Program-made: the position numbers and the translations under genes | Part shown: piece after piece, positions 26,426-35,553 of the stretch | How the letters are laid out: each line of letters begins with the position of its first letter | Numbering within the stretch: the first letter of the stretch is position 1 | Notes under the pieces: generated by a model | Seen by the model: the letters and a program-made list of their open reading frames with translations, nothing else | What the model was told of the DNA's origin: nothing | Database searches by the model: none | NCBI GenBank assembly: GCA_002162875.1 | Contig: MABA01000024.1 | Coordinates: 310,001-374,000, forward strand | Length of the DNA: 64,000 bases | Reading direction: 5' to 3' | Source: Rhodobacterales bacterium 52_120_T64 | Lineage (GTDB): Bacteria > Pseudomonadota > Alphaproteobacteria > Rhodobacterales > Rhodobacteraceae

Positions 26426-28858
26426 ATGAACCGGCTCTGGGCAGGTTACGTTGACAATAGATACGGCAGTATCATTCGGAAGTTGCGCGTGCGACTGGCC
26501 TTGTCACGTGGCGCGCTATGGCTGGAAGTTCTGGTGCGCCAGTTTTGGCAGCTATGGACCCTACTTCTATTTTCCTACGCCTTTTTAGCGTTTAACGGGT
26601 TGCAACTGTTTTCGCAAAACTTGGGGCGCGGTCTGGTTATTGTCGTTTTGTTTGTTGGTGTCGGGTTGCTGGGTTTTGGGCTACGCGGCGTGAAAGTCCC
26701 TAGTCGAGATGCCGTAATTGATCGGCTTGACGGGAAAGATGCGCCGCTGGCCTCGTTGCGAGACCAGTCGGCGACGGGTACGGGCGATGCTTTGACGCGC
26801 GCGCTTTGGGAAAAGCATCAAACGCAAATGGCGGCTCGGGCTATTGAGTTGCGACCTTCGCCACCAGATTTGCAACTGGCACCGTTTGATAGATACGGCC
26901 TGCGTTTGATGGCGCTGGTCTGCGCGACGGTGGCGGTGTTTTTCGCCCCATCCGGCGGGCTAACTTCAGTTAAAAATACAATTTCGCTGCCGGTATTCGG
27001 CGACAACCCAACGGCAAGTATCGAGGCATGGGCCACACCACCGTCTTACACGGGCCGGCCACAGGTTTACCTTGGCGAGGTAGCGGACGGCGTTGTTCTG
27101 GAACTTCCAGTAGGTACGAATATTGTGATGCAGGTTTATGGCGGTTCCGACGACGTGGCGTTGATCGAGAATATTTCGGACACGAACGAAGTATTCTCGG
27201 GCGACAAAACGACCGTGCGTAACGCCGCGATAACCGTCACGCAATCGGGCGAAGTGGAAGTGTTGGACAATGACACGATACTGGACGCGTGGAGGGTTGT
27301 TGCGACACCGGATAACGGGCCCAATGTGATCGTGACGGATGAGATCGGGCAAACAACCTCGGGGGCACTGCGGTTCCCGTTCAAGGCGACGGATGACTAC
27401 GGAATTGTGGCGGGCAGTGCACAAATTACACTGGATTTGGAGCATGTGGATAGACGGTTCGGATTAACACCGGAACCGACCTTGCGGGAGCCGTTGACGG
27501 CTAGTTTACCTCTTCCGTTTCGGGGTGCTACGGACGATATTTCAGAGGTTCTTATTGAGGATTTCAGCAAAGACCTATGGGTGGGAATGCCCATAATAAT
27601 CACGTTGAGCGTGCGCGATGCTGCGGGGCAGATTGGCGAGGTCCAGACGTTTGGCACGCTGCCTGGTAAACGATTTTATATTCCGCTTGCCGCAGCGTTT
27701 GCCGAACAACGGCGGGATATGTTGTGGTCGCCAGATAATGACATGCGTGTGTTGTATGTGCTGAAAGCAATGACAAACATGCCCAGCGATTTGGGACTGT
27801 CCAGTGGCTCGTATCTGAAAATCCGTTCAGCCATTCGCCGATACGAAAGAATGCTGGCAGATGGCGTTTCGACGGATGAGCGGGATGAGATTACCGACAC
27901 GTTCTGGGACATCGCTGTGTTTCTTGAGGACGGGGACCTCGGAGACGCGCTGGAGCGTTTGCGACGTGCGCAAGAGAAATTGCTGCAAGCGATCGAACAG
28001 CAGGCCGATCAGGATGAAATCGCCAAACTGATGGAAGAATTGCGCGATGCGACAGATGAATACCTGGAAATGCTATCAGCAGAGGCTGAGCAAAATCGGG
28101 ATTCTGCTGAAACAGCACAACAACTTGATGGTAATGACCAATTGCGCCAGATGATGGATGAATTGCAACGTTTGGCAGAAAACGGGGAGACAGAGGCTGC
28201 GCGCCAATTGCTGGAAGAAATGCGCCAGATGTTGGAAAACGCGCAAATTGCCGAGCAGAATGGCGGAAGTTCCGAGCAACTGGATCAGATGCAAGATGCG
28301 CTGGGTCAACAACAAGGCCTGTCGGATCAAACATTCCAGCAGCTGCAGGAAATGTTGGAGAATGGCGGCGAAGGTTCGCCTGAAACGGAAGGGGCATTGG
28401 CCGAGCGGCAGGAAGCTTTGCGTGAATTTCTACAGAATTTGCAGGCCCAACAAAGCGAATCCGCCGGCGAGGCAACTGGTGAAGCCGGTGATAATATGGA
28501 GAATTCTCGCGACTTTTTAGGCGCAGGAGAGTTGGGCCAGGCACTCAACGAACAGGCCGACGCAATAGAAAATTTGCGAGAGTCTATCCGACGCTTGAGT
28601 GAGGAGCAGCAGCAAACCGGACAGGGGCGCGATGGTTTGCAAGAGGGTGACACGCAAGACCAATCTGCAAGCGAAGACCCACTGGGCCGACCATTGGGGC
28701 GCATTGGCACGTCGGAGTCGGGCGAAACCTATGTGCCCGATCAAAACGCCTCCGAACGGGCGAGAGAGTTGCTGGACGAAATTCGACGCAGGTCCGGCGA
28801 TGTTGATCGGCCAGATGCAGAGATCGAGTATCTGAAGCGGCTTTTAGACCGTTTCTAG
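26426..28858 (+). CDS. TIGR02302-family (DUF4175) membrane protein
   Basis: 810 residues. Two N-terminal membrane helices (WTLLLFSYAFLAFNGLQLF and LVIVVLFVGVGLLGFGLRG) and a third near 160-175 precede a large periplasmic part. The C-terminal third is Gln/Glu-rich and predicted coiled coil (repeated LEEMRQMLENAQ-like segments, EQQQTGQGRDGLQEGDTQDQ). This organisation matches the alphaproteobacterial TIGR02302 family, which has no assigned function. It overlaps the convergent zinc-ribbon gene by 4 bases. Confidence 0.85.
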   Translation: MNRLWAGYVDNRYGSIIRKLRVRLALSRGALWLEVLVRQFWQLWTLLLFSYAFLAFNGLQLFSQNLGRGLVIVVLFVGVGLLGFGLRGVKVPSRDAVIDRLDGKDAPLASLRDQSATGTGDALTRALWEKHQTQMAARAIELRPSPPDLQLAPFDRYGLRLMALVCATVAVFFAPSGGLTSVKNTISLPVFGDNPTASIEAWATPPSYTGRPQVYLGEVADGVVLELPVGTNIVMQVYGGSDDVALIENISDTNEVFSGDKTTVRNAAITVTQSGEVEVLDNDTILDAWRVVATPDNGPNVIVTDEIGQTTSGALRFPFKATDDYGIVAGSAQITLDLEHVDRRFGLTPEPTLREPLTASLPLPFRGATDDISEVLIEDFSKDLWVGMPIIITLSVRDAAGQIGEVQTFGTLPGKRFYIPLAAAFAEQRRDMLWSPDNDMRVLYVLKAMTNMPSDLGLSSGSYLKIRSAIRRYERMLADGVSTDERDEITDTFWDIAVFLEDGDLGDALERLRRAQEKLLQAIEQQADQDEIAKLMEELRDATDEYLEMLSAEAEQNRDSAETAQQLDGNDQLRQMMDELQRLAENGETEAARQLLEEMRQMLENAQIAEQNGGSSEQLDQMQDALGQQQGLSDQTFQQLQEMLENGGEGSPETEGALAERQEALREFLQNLQAQQSESAGEATGEAGDNMENSRDFLGAGELGQALNEQADAIENLRESIRRLSEEQQQTGQGRDGLQEGDTQDQSASEDPLGRPLGRIGTSESGETYVPDQNASERARELLDEIRRRSGDVDRPDAEIEYLKRLLDRF

Positions 28859-30006
28859 CTGAAGAATTTGGCAATTATCCAATTATAACCCTGCATCATC
28901 AAATCCCATACGTATATCCCCAGAACTTCGGCTTTGACGCGAAGAAGATCGACGAATGTCGCGTAGGTTTCCAGATATGGTCCCATGGCGGGAACGTATT
29001 CGGTAATCGCGCTGCGAGAGATATAGGCGGCGCCGAGGATCACGAAGACCAAAAGGGTTAACGAAACACCACGACGGAATCTGCGCGCAGGGGTCCGCTC
29101 CTGCAATTCTTCTTTGGTCAACTTTACGGATTTGGTCCGGACGGAATTCTTCAGGGCTTCGACGTTTGGTGTGCGCGCCCGAGGCCCTCCGAGTTCGACC
29201 GGAACATCAGAAATATCTCGCCCTGGGGACTTGGGGGCGTCTTCGAGAACATCCTCGATGGCCATTTGTTCGTTGAAGGCGGCAGCTATCAGATCGTCGT
29301 CCATTTTTTCCAGTGGCCCGCCGGGGCTGTCGGTAAACGCAGTGAAATCTGGTTCATCCTGATCAACGGACGTGTCCTCGGTTTCCGTCTCACTATCGTC
29401 GTCGCTGGTCGGGTCGTTCCAAACAAAGTCCGAGAAACCTTTATCAGGCTCGACGGCGGCGTCCCACGGGCGATCGTCTTCTTCTAGATTGTCAACTAAG
29501 ATTTCCGTCTCGGCGGGCACCACCGGAGTGCTTTGAATCGGCGGCATTTCATCCGGCGGGGCATATGAAGATTCGGACGTGCGCTCGCTTTCTGAATCGG
29601 CACGAGCTTCCTGTGCTAGCGCGGCGATTTCTTTCCAGATAGGGTTTTCATCTTCATCGTCGTCAATTTCTTCATCTGCGATTGTTGTGCTTGCATCTTC
29701 CTGCAGAACGGCTACTTTTTCTTCGACTTCTTCGACTTCTTCGACTTCTTCGACTTCTTCGACTTCTTCGACTTCTTCGACTTCTTCGACTTCTTCGACT
29801 TCTTCGACTTCTTCTTGGTCATCTGATGCAATTTCGTTATCGGCTTCAGCCAATGCGTCGGCCAAACGTGCGTTGGTGGCTTCACCGTTTCTGGCTTGTG
29901 TCCAAATAGTCATGCATTCGGTGCACTGCACGTCTTGGCCTGTGAAGGCAATATCACTCTCGTCAACATCGTATTGTGTTGAACAGGTTGGACATGTAAT
30001 TCGCAT
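28855..30006 (-). CDS. MJ0042-type zinc-ribbon protein with acidic EEV repeat and one membrane helix
   Basis: 383 residues. The N-terminal zinc ribbon has four Cys (ITCPTCSTQYDV and DVQCTECMTIW). A low-complexity acidic linker follows, with ten consecutive EEV tripeptides encoded by a 9-bp DNA repeat. A single helix (VSLTLLVFVILGAAYISRSA) near the C terminus would anchor it. The ribbon is expected in the cytoplasm. ATG at 30006 is preferred over GTG at 30012 because GAGGTGG then lies at good spacing. The role is unknown. Confidence 0.83.
   Translation of the reverse strand: MRITCPTCSTQYDVDESDIAFTGQDVQCTECMTIWTQARNGEATNARLADALAEADNEIASDDQEEVEEVEEVEEVEEVEEVEEVEEVEEVEEVEEKVAVLQEDASTTIADEEIDDDEDENPIWKEIAALAQEARADSESERTSESSYAPPDEMPPIQSTPVVPAETEILVDNLEEDDRPWDAAVEPDKGFSDFVWNDPTSDDDSETETEDTSVDQDEPDFTAFTDSPGGPLEKMDDDLIAAAFNEQMAIEDVLEDAPKSPGRDISDVPVELGGPRARTPNVEALKNSVRTKSVKLTKEELQERTPARRFRRGVSLTLLVFVILGAAYISRSAITEYVPAMGPYLETYATFVDLLRVKAEVLGIYVWDLMMQGYNWIIAKFFS
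29721..29807. repeat. 9-bp tandem repeat (CTTCTTCGA), nine full units plus a partial one
   Basis: Full CTTCTTCGA units run from 29727 to 29807, preceded by CTTCGA. They encode the EEV run on the minus strand. Because the unit is a multiple of three, slippage would change linker length without frameshift. The near-perfect identity of units suggests recent expansion. Confidence 0.95.
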
Positions 30007-30172
30007 AACCACCTCAATAAAAATTTTGGATTCGCGAAAAACGAATCACCTATAAAAACAGTTTTACCCATGACGTCGCAGCTTTCCAAGCGTTGCTGCC
30101 AATTCAGCCGATGTTGTCTTTTGAAGACTTGAAAGATAAACCGATTCAAAGAGTTAAATTCAGGTGAGTTTT

Positions 30173-30892
30173 ATGCTGCTTATTCGATCCCAGTTTGCCA
30201 ATTTGATCATGTATCTATTGTTGGCGATTATCGGAATTTTTGGCCTACCGTTAGCGATTTGGTCTCGATCCGGTGCTTTGATTGTTATTAAAGCGTATTG
30301 TGCGTCAGTTTTCTGGACGTACCGCGTGATTTGCGGATTGCATGTAGAGTTTCGCGGAAAAGTGCCTGAGGGGGAAGTGCTGATTTGCTCTAAGCACATG
30401 TCTTTTCTAGATGTGCTGATGCTGGCTTATATGTTGCCGCGCGTGAAGTTTATTATGAAACGCGAGTTGATCTGGGCTCCGGTAGTGGGGTTTTATGGGT
30501 GGCGAATAGGATGTCCGCCTGTTGTGCGGGGCAAGAAGGGCTCGGCGATCCAGGCCATGGTAAAGCATCTAGAGGCAGACAAAGACACAGGGCAAACGAT
30601 AATATTTCCGCAAGGTACGCGCGTTCTGCCCGGCGCCAAAGTTGCGTATAAAGTCGGACCAGGCGTAATTTATACACGTATGAAAAAAACGTGCTTACCG
30701 GTCGCCACAAATGTCGGGGTGTTTTGGGCGAGACGTTCAGCGGTTCGCTATCCTGGCACAGCAGTGATGGAGTTTCTTGAACCCATTCCGCCGGGTCTGG
30801 GCGTGAAAGAATTCATGTCAAAACTTGAGAATGTTATCGAAACCAATTCGGACCGCCTCATGGTTGAAGCTGGATACGATTTTAAGAAGTAA
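30173..30892 (+). CDS. plsC: 1-acyl-sn-glycerol-3-phosphate acyltransferase
   Basis: 239 residues. It acylates lysophosphatidic acid to phosphatidic acid at the inner membrane. The catalytic HX4D motif is in SKHMSFLD and the glycerol-phosphate motif is FPQGTR. An N-terminal hydrophobic helix (LIMYLLLAIIGIFGLPLAIW) anchors it. ATG at 30173 has AGGTGAG upstream; a GTG at 30164 is the alternative. It is divergent from the zinc-ribbon gene across about 165 bases. Confidence 0.92.
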   Translation: MLLIRSQFANLIMYLLLAIIGIFGLPLAIWSRSGALIVIKAYCASVFWTYRVICGLHVEFRGKVPEGEVLICSKHMSFLDVLMLAYMLPRVKFIMKRELIWAPVVGFYGWRIGCPPVVRGKKGSAIQAMVKHLEADKDTGQTIIFPQGTRVLPGAKVAYKVGPGVIYTRMKKTCLPVATNVGVFWARRSAVRYPGTAVMEFLEPIPPGLGVKEFMSKLENVIETNSDRLMVEAGYDFKK

Positions 30893-31153
30893 CTACTTAC
30901 CTTCGCCAAACAGGTCGTCGACCAGCTCTTTTAACGCTATCGCCAGTTTGTCGGCCTGCGGACCGGATGATTTAACCTCGATCTGTGATCCACACGCTGC
31001 GGCCAACATCAACAACCCCATGATGCTGTCGCCCGATGCCTCGTTACCATCGCGCGAAACTACGGCGTCGGCATCAAAGCCTTCGACAACTTCGACAAAT
31101 TTGGCGGAAGCACGGGCGTGCAACCCTTTCACATTCTTGATGTCGAGGATCAT
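30893..31153 (-). CDS. ptsH: HPr-type phosphocarrier of the regulatory PTS
   Basis: 86 residues. H12 in GLHARAS is the phosphorylation site for enzyme I, and S43 in ASGDSIMGLLML is the likely HPr-kinase site. It is the last gene of the chvI-chvG-hprK-rapZ-manX-ptsH run. Alphaproteobacterial PTS of this type usually has no sugar permease and acts in regulation. Enzyme I is not in the window. Confidence 0.95.
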   Translation of the reverse strand: MILDIKNVKGLHARASAKFVEVVEGFDADAVVSRDGNEASGDSIMGLLMLAAACGSQIEVKSSGPQADKLAIALKELVDDLFGEGK

Positions 31154-31168
31154 AACAAACCCTTTGCG

Positions 31169-31561
31169 TTAAACTGTAATTTTTGTTGTGCAGTCCAGAT
31201 ATTTGTGGCCGGCGCTAACCGCACGAGCGACGGCTTCTTTCATGCTCATTCGACGGGCTTTTGCGAGCTTCACCAGCAATGGCAGGTTGGTGCCATATAT
31301 AACGGCGCGATTATCGGCCTTGCAGGCTTCGACGGCCAAATTGGACGGGGTGCCGCCGAACATGTCAGTGACGACAACAACGCCATCACCGGTATCGACA
31401 GCCTGAACTGCGTCATTGACTTCGGATTGTTTGGCTTCGCGATCGCACTCAGCACCGATGGCTACAGATTGGATACCTGATTGCTGGCCAACAACGTGCT
31501 CCAGCGCCAAAAGATATTCGCGCGCTAAACCACCATGGGCTACAATTACTATACCAATCAA
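31169..31561 (-). CDS. manX: Mannose-type EIIA PTS protein
   Basis: 130 residues, a stand-alone EIIA-Man fold. H9 in MIGIVIVAHGGLAREYLLAL is the predicted phosphohistidine, and VVVTDMFGGTPSNLA is the conserved second motif. No IIB, IIC or IID component is nearby, so it is a regulatory rather than transport protein. The start overlaps the rapZ stop by 4 bases. Confidence 0.93.
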   Translation of the reverse strand: MIGIVIVAHGGLAREYLLALEHVVGQQSGIQSVAIGAECDREAKQSEVNDAVQAVDTGDGVVVVTDMFGGTPSNLAVEACKADNRAVIYGTNLPLLVKLAKARRMSMKEAVARAVSAGHKYLDCTTKITV

Positions 31562-32454
31562 TTCGGATCCGTTCCTTTCCGTGTCGCCAACGACTCAAGT
31601 TGGCGATCCAGTTCTCGGTGGCGAATAGACACCTGCCAGCCGTCATCTGCAAGCTGTTTCGCGAGGCTTTCTGTCACACTCACAGATCTGTGTTTTCCGC
31701 CTGAACAGCCAAGCCCGATGGAGAAATGAGCCTTACCCTCTTCGCGATAAGCTGGCAGTAACAAATGACACATATTGCAGAGCTGTTCGAAGAAAGCGGC
31801 ATACAGCGGATCCGCGTTAACGAAATCCGTGACAGCTGTGTCCTTTCCGTTCAGATCACGCAAACCATCTTGCCAATGCGGGTTTTGTAAAAACCGACAG
31901 TCAATGATCATATCAACACCGCGCGGGGTTCCACGTTTGTACGAAAATGATTGCACTGAAATCGCAAGATTGTGGGATTGGTCGAAATCAAATATCCGCC
32001 GAATTTCGGCTTTCAGTTCATGCGGCGAAAAATCAGTAGTTTCAATCAAGATGTCAGCGCGTTCGCGAAGGCCTTGTAATAGGCCGATTTCATAGCGAAT
32101 GCCGATGATCGGGGCCTCGTCAGGGGCAGCTGGGTGGCGGCGGCGGGTTTCCGTGAAGCGGCGCAGCAGAATTTCCTGATCGCAATCAACGAATACGAGC
32201 ATCGGTGGCGTTTGCGTATCGCTGTCGAGAATTTTCAGAATGGCGGCAGGATCAAACCCACGCGTGCGCGTGTCTATGCCAATCGCGAGGGGGCGTTCTA
32301 CCGGGCCGCCCGACAACAGGCGGGGCAGTAGATACATGGGTAAGTTGTCGATGGCTTCATAGCCCATGTCCTCTAGAATATGGATTGCGGTCGATCGTCC
32401 GGCGCCTGCGGGGCCAGTGATCAGAAGGATTGGTTTTTCCGGTTCGGTAGACAT
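31558..32454 (-). CDS. rapZ: RNase adapter / nucleotide-binding protein RapZ
   Basis: 298 residues. RapZ is a P-loop protein that in E. coli senses glucosamine-6-phosphate and directs RNase E to a small RNA. The Walker A reads ITGPAGAGRSTAIHILED, with Arg in place of the usual Lys; I believe this is common in alphaproteobacterial members. The C-terminal block SIGLGCSGGKHRSVSVTE is intact. It lies within the PTS cluster as usual. Confidence 0.93.
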   Translation of the reverse strand: MSTEPEKPILLITGPAGAGRSTAIHILEDMGYEAIDNLPMYLLPRLLSGGPVERPLAIGIDTRTRGFDPAAILKILDSDTQTPPMLVFVDCDQEILLRRFTETRRRHPAAPDEAPIIGIRYEIGLLQGLRERADILIETTDFSPHELKAEIRRIFDFDQSHNLAISVQSFSYKRGTPRGVDMIIDCRFLQNPHWQDGLRDLNGKDTAVTDFVNADPLYAAFFEQLCNMCHLLLPAYREEGKAHFSIGLGCSGGKHRSVSVTESLAKQLADDGWQVSIRHRELDRQLESLATRKGTDPN

Positions 32455-32471
32455 TCAGCCTCGAAGGTTGG

Positions 32472-32894
32472 TCACTCGATCCGACCGATCTTCATCAGTT
32501 GGTTAAGTGCGGCGGCAAGGTTTGGACTATCTTTGCCAAAAACGAGACTAATCTCAACACCCAATATCGTGTGCATACGATGCGGGGGCAAACGATCCGT
32601 TTCGGTTTGGTCAAGATCTACGACGCAGGTGATAACTGCTGTTGGTTGGGTTTTCGCGGCCAGAAGGCCGATGCCGCGGGCCTCGATCAATCCCTTGATC
32701 GCGGAAGGACAGCGGCCGGTTAACACACCGTCATGATTGGAGACATTGACGCGGTCATCTGCGATTAGCGTGGCGTCCATAGCCATTAAGGCCAAGGCCA
32801 GCGAAGACTTGCCGGAACCAGACGCGCCAACGATCAGCAAACCTGATTGACCATATGCGACAAAGGTTCCGTGCAGTGTGGATTCAACTGTCAT
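32472..32894 (-). CDS. hprK: HPr kinase/phosphorylase, short alphaproteobacterial form
   Basis: 140 residues, containing only the catalytic domain; Gram-positive HprK is about 310. The P-loop GASGSGKSSLALALMAMD is intact, followed by the ADDRVNVSNHDG region. It phosphorylates a serine of HPr, coupling metabolic state to the PTS. ATG at 32894 (MTVESTLHG) overlaps the chvG stop by one base. Confidence 0.92.
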   Translation of the reverse strand: MTVESTLHGTFVAYGQSGLLIVGASGSGKSSLALALMAMDATLIADDRVNVSNHDGVLTGRCPSAIKGLIEARGIGLLAAKTQPTAVITCVVDLDQTETDRLPPHRMHTILGVEISLVFGKDSPNLAAALNQLMKIGRIE

Positions 32895-34543
32895 CAGACT
32901 GGCAGTAAGACTGTGAAGCGTGCACCGGTTGGTGTGTTGGGGTCTGCTCCATAAACGTTTTCCGCCCAAATCTCGCCGCCATGTGCTTCGACGATTTGCT
33001 TGGAAATCGACAGGCCGAGGCCAGAATTGTTCCCGAAGTCCTGTTCAGGTCGGCTGGAATAGAAACGTTCGAAAACGTCTTCGAGATTATCTTTGGGGAT
33101 GCCACAACCAGTATCCTCTATGACAATCGCGACCTCACCGTGTTCGTGTTGGTAGGTGCTTACGGTGACTGAGCCACCTTGCGGAACAAAGGAAACAGCG
33201 TTTGTGATCAGATTAACGAATACCTGTGCCAGACGGCTTTCAAGCCCGATTATATTCGGGGTGCTTTCGTCGAAATTTGCGACGATTGAAACCCCGTCGG
33301 CTCTTGCCAAATCCGACTGGTAATCAACTAGGTTTTGCAACGTCTTGACCACGTTTATCGAAACCATCTCGTCCGTCGCCAATTCCGCGTCCAGACGCGA
33401 GGCATTGGAGATGTCGGTAATCAGGCGGTCCATACGGTTTACGTCATCGCGGATCACATCCAAAAGACGTTCGCGTGCGGCATCGTTCTTGACTAGCCGC
33501 ATCGTTTCAACGGCGGACCCCAGTGAAGTTAGCGGGTTTTTGAGTTCGTGAGCAACATCTGCAGCAAAAGCCTCGTTCGCTTCGATGCGGTCATATAGGG
33601 CAGTGGTCATGTTGCGTAGTTGTCGGGACAGATCGCCTATTTCATCAGGGCGCGAAGTCAGATCCGGGATATCGATGCGACCGGGGTTGATGCGACCGGT
33701 GTTTTGTACAGTACCCCTCTGCGCGGCCATCGCAAGCTGGCGCAAGGGGCGGCCGATGGTATTGGCAAGCAGGATCGACAGGAAAACGGATGTTAGCGCC
33801 GCCAGTAAGAATACTTCGAGGATTTGTTGCCGTTCGTTCCGGATGAAGCCGTCAATTTCCCCACCGAGTGTTGACAGAACTATGGCACCAACCATCTCGT
33901 CCCGATGCGATACAGGGACAGCGACGGTCAGGATCAATTGTTGAAACTCGTTCATCGTCGTTGCGCGCGTGGAATCGTCTGCGATCATAGATCGGATGGC
34001 AATCGCCGAGCGGAACGCCAAAAGGTAGGATTCATCAGCAGGCGCAGGGTTTGTTACGAAAACCGCTTCTAGTCGTGACCACGCGTCATTCAGAATATCA
34101 CTCAGTGTATTGGTTCGTGGCGCAGAAGGTTGAGTGTCGCGACCGTACACTTCGGGGCGGGCACCAATATCGGTGATCAGGTACCCGTCAGTCGAAAACA
34201 ATTGAGCACGAGAGCTAATCGGGGCAGCGAGCGCTTCGAGCGTTATGTAAAGGGCGGGTTCGTATAAATCCGAAATGCCGGAAAATTCCATTTGGTACTC
34301 GAGCGAGGTAGCTAGAACACTGGCATCAGCCTGCAGAGTTTGCCGGCGAAGGTCAATCAGGCTGGCGCGCGATTGGCTAAGAAACAGAATGCCCGAGACC
34401 AACAAACTTAGCGTGACAAGATTGAAAATGATAATCTTGCGGGTCAAAGGCGACCGTGAGCGCTTTAACGCCCCGTCGACTTGCTCGCGCACTGCGCCCG
34501 AAACCATTGAAGGTGCTGAGCGCTGAGGGGTACGACGGAGCAT
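32894..34543 (-). CDS. chvG: ChvG/ExoS-family membrane sensor histidine kinase
   Basis: 549 residues. Domains in order: a short cytoplasmic N terminus, TM1 (IIFNLVTLSLLVSGILFLS), a periplasmic sensor region of roughly 200 residues, TM2 (EVFLLAALTSVFLSILLANT), HAMP, HisKA with the phospho-His in DVAHELKNPLTSLG, and HATPase with VIEDTGCGIPK and GLGLSISKQIVEAHGG. ChvG-type kinases respond to acid or envelope stress and act through ChvI, which is encoded just upstream. Confidence 0.94.
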   Translation of the reverse strand: MLRRTPQRSAPSMVSGAVREQVDGALKRSRSPLTRKIIIFNLVTLSLLVSGILFLSQSRASLIDLRRQTLQADASVLATSLEYQMEFSGISDLYEPALYITLEALAAPISSRAQLFSTDGYLITDIGARPEVYGRDTQPSAPRTNTLSDILNDAWSRLEAVFVTNPAPADESYLLAFRSAIAIRSMIADDSTRATTMNEFQQLILTVAVPVSHRDEMVGAIVLSTLGGEIDGFIRNERQQILEVFLLAALTSVFLSILLANTIGRPLRQLAMAAQRGTVQNTGRINPGRIDIPDLTSRPDEIGDLSRQLRNMTTALYDRIEANEAFAADVAHELKNPLTSLGSAVETMRLVKNDAARERLLDVIRDDVNRMDRLITDISNASRLDAELATDEMVSINVVKTLQNLVDYQSDLARADGVSIVANFDESTPNIIGLESRLAQVFVNLITNAVSFVPQGGSVTVSTYQHEHGEVAIVIEDTGCGIPKDNLEDVFERFYSSRPEQDFGNNSGLGLSISKQIVEAHGGEIWAENVYGADPNTPTGARFTVLLPV

Positions 34544-34549
34544 TGAAAT

Positions 34550-35251
34550 TCAGGCCTCGATAAACCGATAACCGATGCCATAGAGCGTCTCGATCGAGGC
34601 AAACTCTGAATCGCCTTTGCGCAGCTTTTTGCGTAGGCGTTTGATGTGGCTGTCGATTGTGCGGTCGTCCACGTAAACTTGATCGTCGTAAGCCACATCC
34701 ATTAATTGGTCGCGACTTTTGACTACACCCGGGCGAATTGCCAGCGATTGTAACAGCAAAAATTCGGTGACGGTCAGCGAAACATCGTCGTCTTTCCAGA
34801 CAACTTTGTGGCGCAGCGGGTCCATTTGTAAACAGCCACGCGTAAACGAACTGTCTTCTGGTGAGCGGTGTGCACCGTTGTCTTCGGATGCTTCTTTCCG
34901 GCGCAAAATTGCTTTGATGCGTTCAATTAGCAGGCGTTGCGAGAACGGTTTGCGCATGTAATCATCCGCCCCCATCCGTAGCCCCAGGACCTCGTCGATT
35001 TCGTCATCTTTTGAAGTCAAGAAAATCACTGGCATTTCGGAGGTTTTGCGCAGCCGGCGCAGCAATTCCATGCCGTCCATGCGCGGCATTTTGATGTCAA
35101 AGACACCTAAGTCCGGTTCGTCGTTTAACAGTGAAGAAAGTGCTGCAACACCGTCTGTAAACGTGATCACCTCATATCCTTCGGATTCTAGTGCGATTGA
35201 AACCGATGTCAGGATGTTCCTATCGTCGTCTACCAATACTATTCTAGCCAT
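34550..35251 (-). CDS. chvI: ChvI-family response regulator (OmpR type)
   Basis: 233 residues. The receiver domain has acceptor D52 in [14 protein letters not shown], the acidic pair in VLVDDDRN and Lys in [12 protein letters not shown] winged-helix DNA-binding domain follows ([39 protein letters not shown]). It is the first gene of the chvI to ptsH run and divergent from pckA; in related bacteria it influences central metabolism and envelope genes. Confidence 0.95.
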   Translation of the reverse strand: MARIVLVDDDRNILTSVSIALESEGYEVITFTDGVAALSSLLNDEPDLGVFDIKMPRMDGMELLRRLRKTSEMPVIFLTSKDDEIDEVLGLRMGADDYMRKPFSQRLLIERIKAILRRKEASEDNGAHRSPEDSSFTRGCLQMDPLRHKVVWKDDDVSLTVTEFLLLQSLAIRPGVVKSRDQLMDVAYDDQVYVDDRTIDSHIKRLRKKLRKGDSEFASIETLYGIGYRFIEA

Positions 35252-35553
35252 TGCAGCCCCCGGTTGCTATTGGACACTTGCATAATCGCGGATGTGGGCG
35301 TGTGTTGCAACCCATCTGTTTCAATTGCATATTTTCGCGGATTGTTAAGAAGTTGTGCACTGCGACAAAATCCGCATGGATTCACAAAAATGTCATGTTA
35401 TAGGGAGGGTCTTCTTTGCTGCACGATGGAATCGGCAGATTGTCGAATTTTGTTGTCGGGATTGGCCCTCCCGGTTTTGCGGTAATCTCTCTGTTAAGGG
35501 GGGTTTGTCATGGCACGCATAAACCCCTCAACATGTTTAAGGAGCGCACATCA
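35252..35553. promoter_or_regulatory. 302-base divergent chvI/pckA control region with two leader hairpins
   Basis: No ORF is visible. Upstream of pckA, GGGAGGGTC (35403-35411) can pair with GGCCCTCCC (35464-35472), followed by GGTTTT. Then GGGGTTT (35500-35506) pairs with AAACCCC (35521-35527) over a 14-base loop, just before the ribosome site AAGGAG of pckA. If transcribed, these would form a structured 5' leader. I could not assign convincing -35/-10 boxes. Confidence 0.5.

Noticed and set aside
29721-29807. The 9-bp repeat as a phase-variable frameshift switch
   Set aside because: The unit is a multiple of three, so copy-number change cannot shift the frame.
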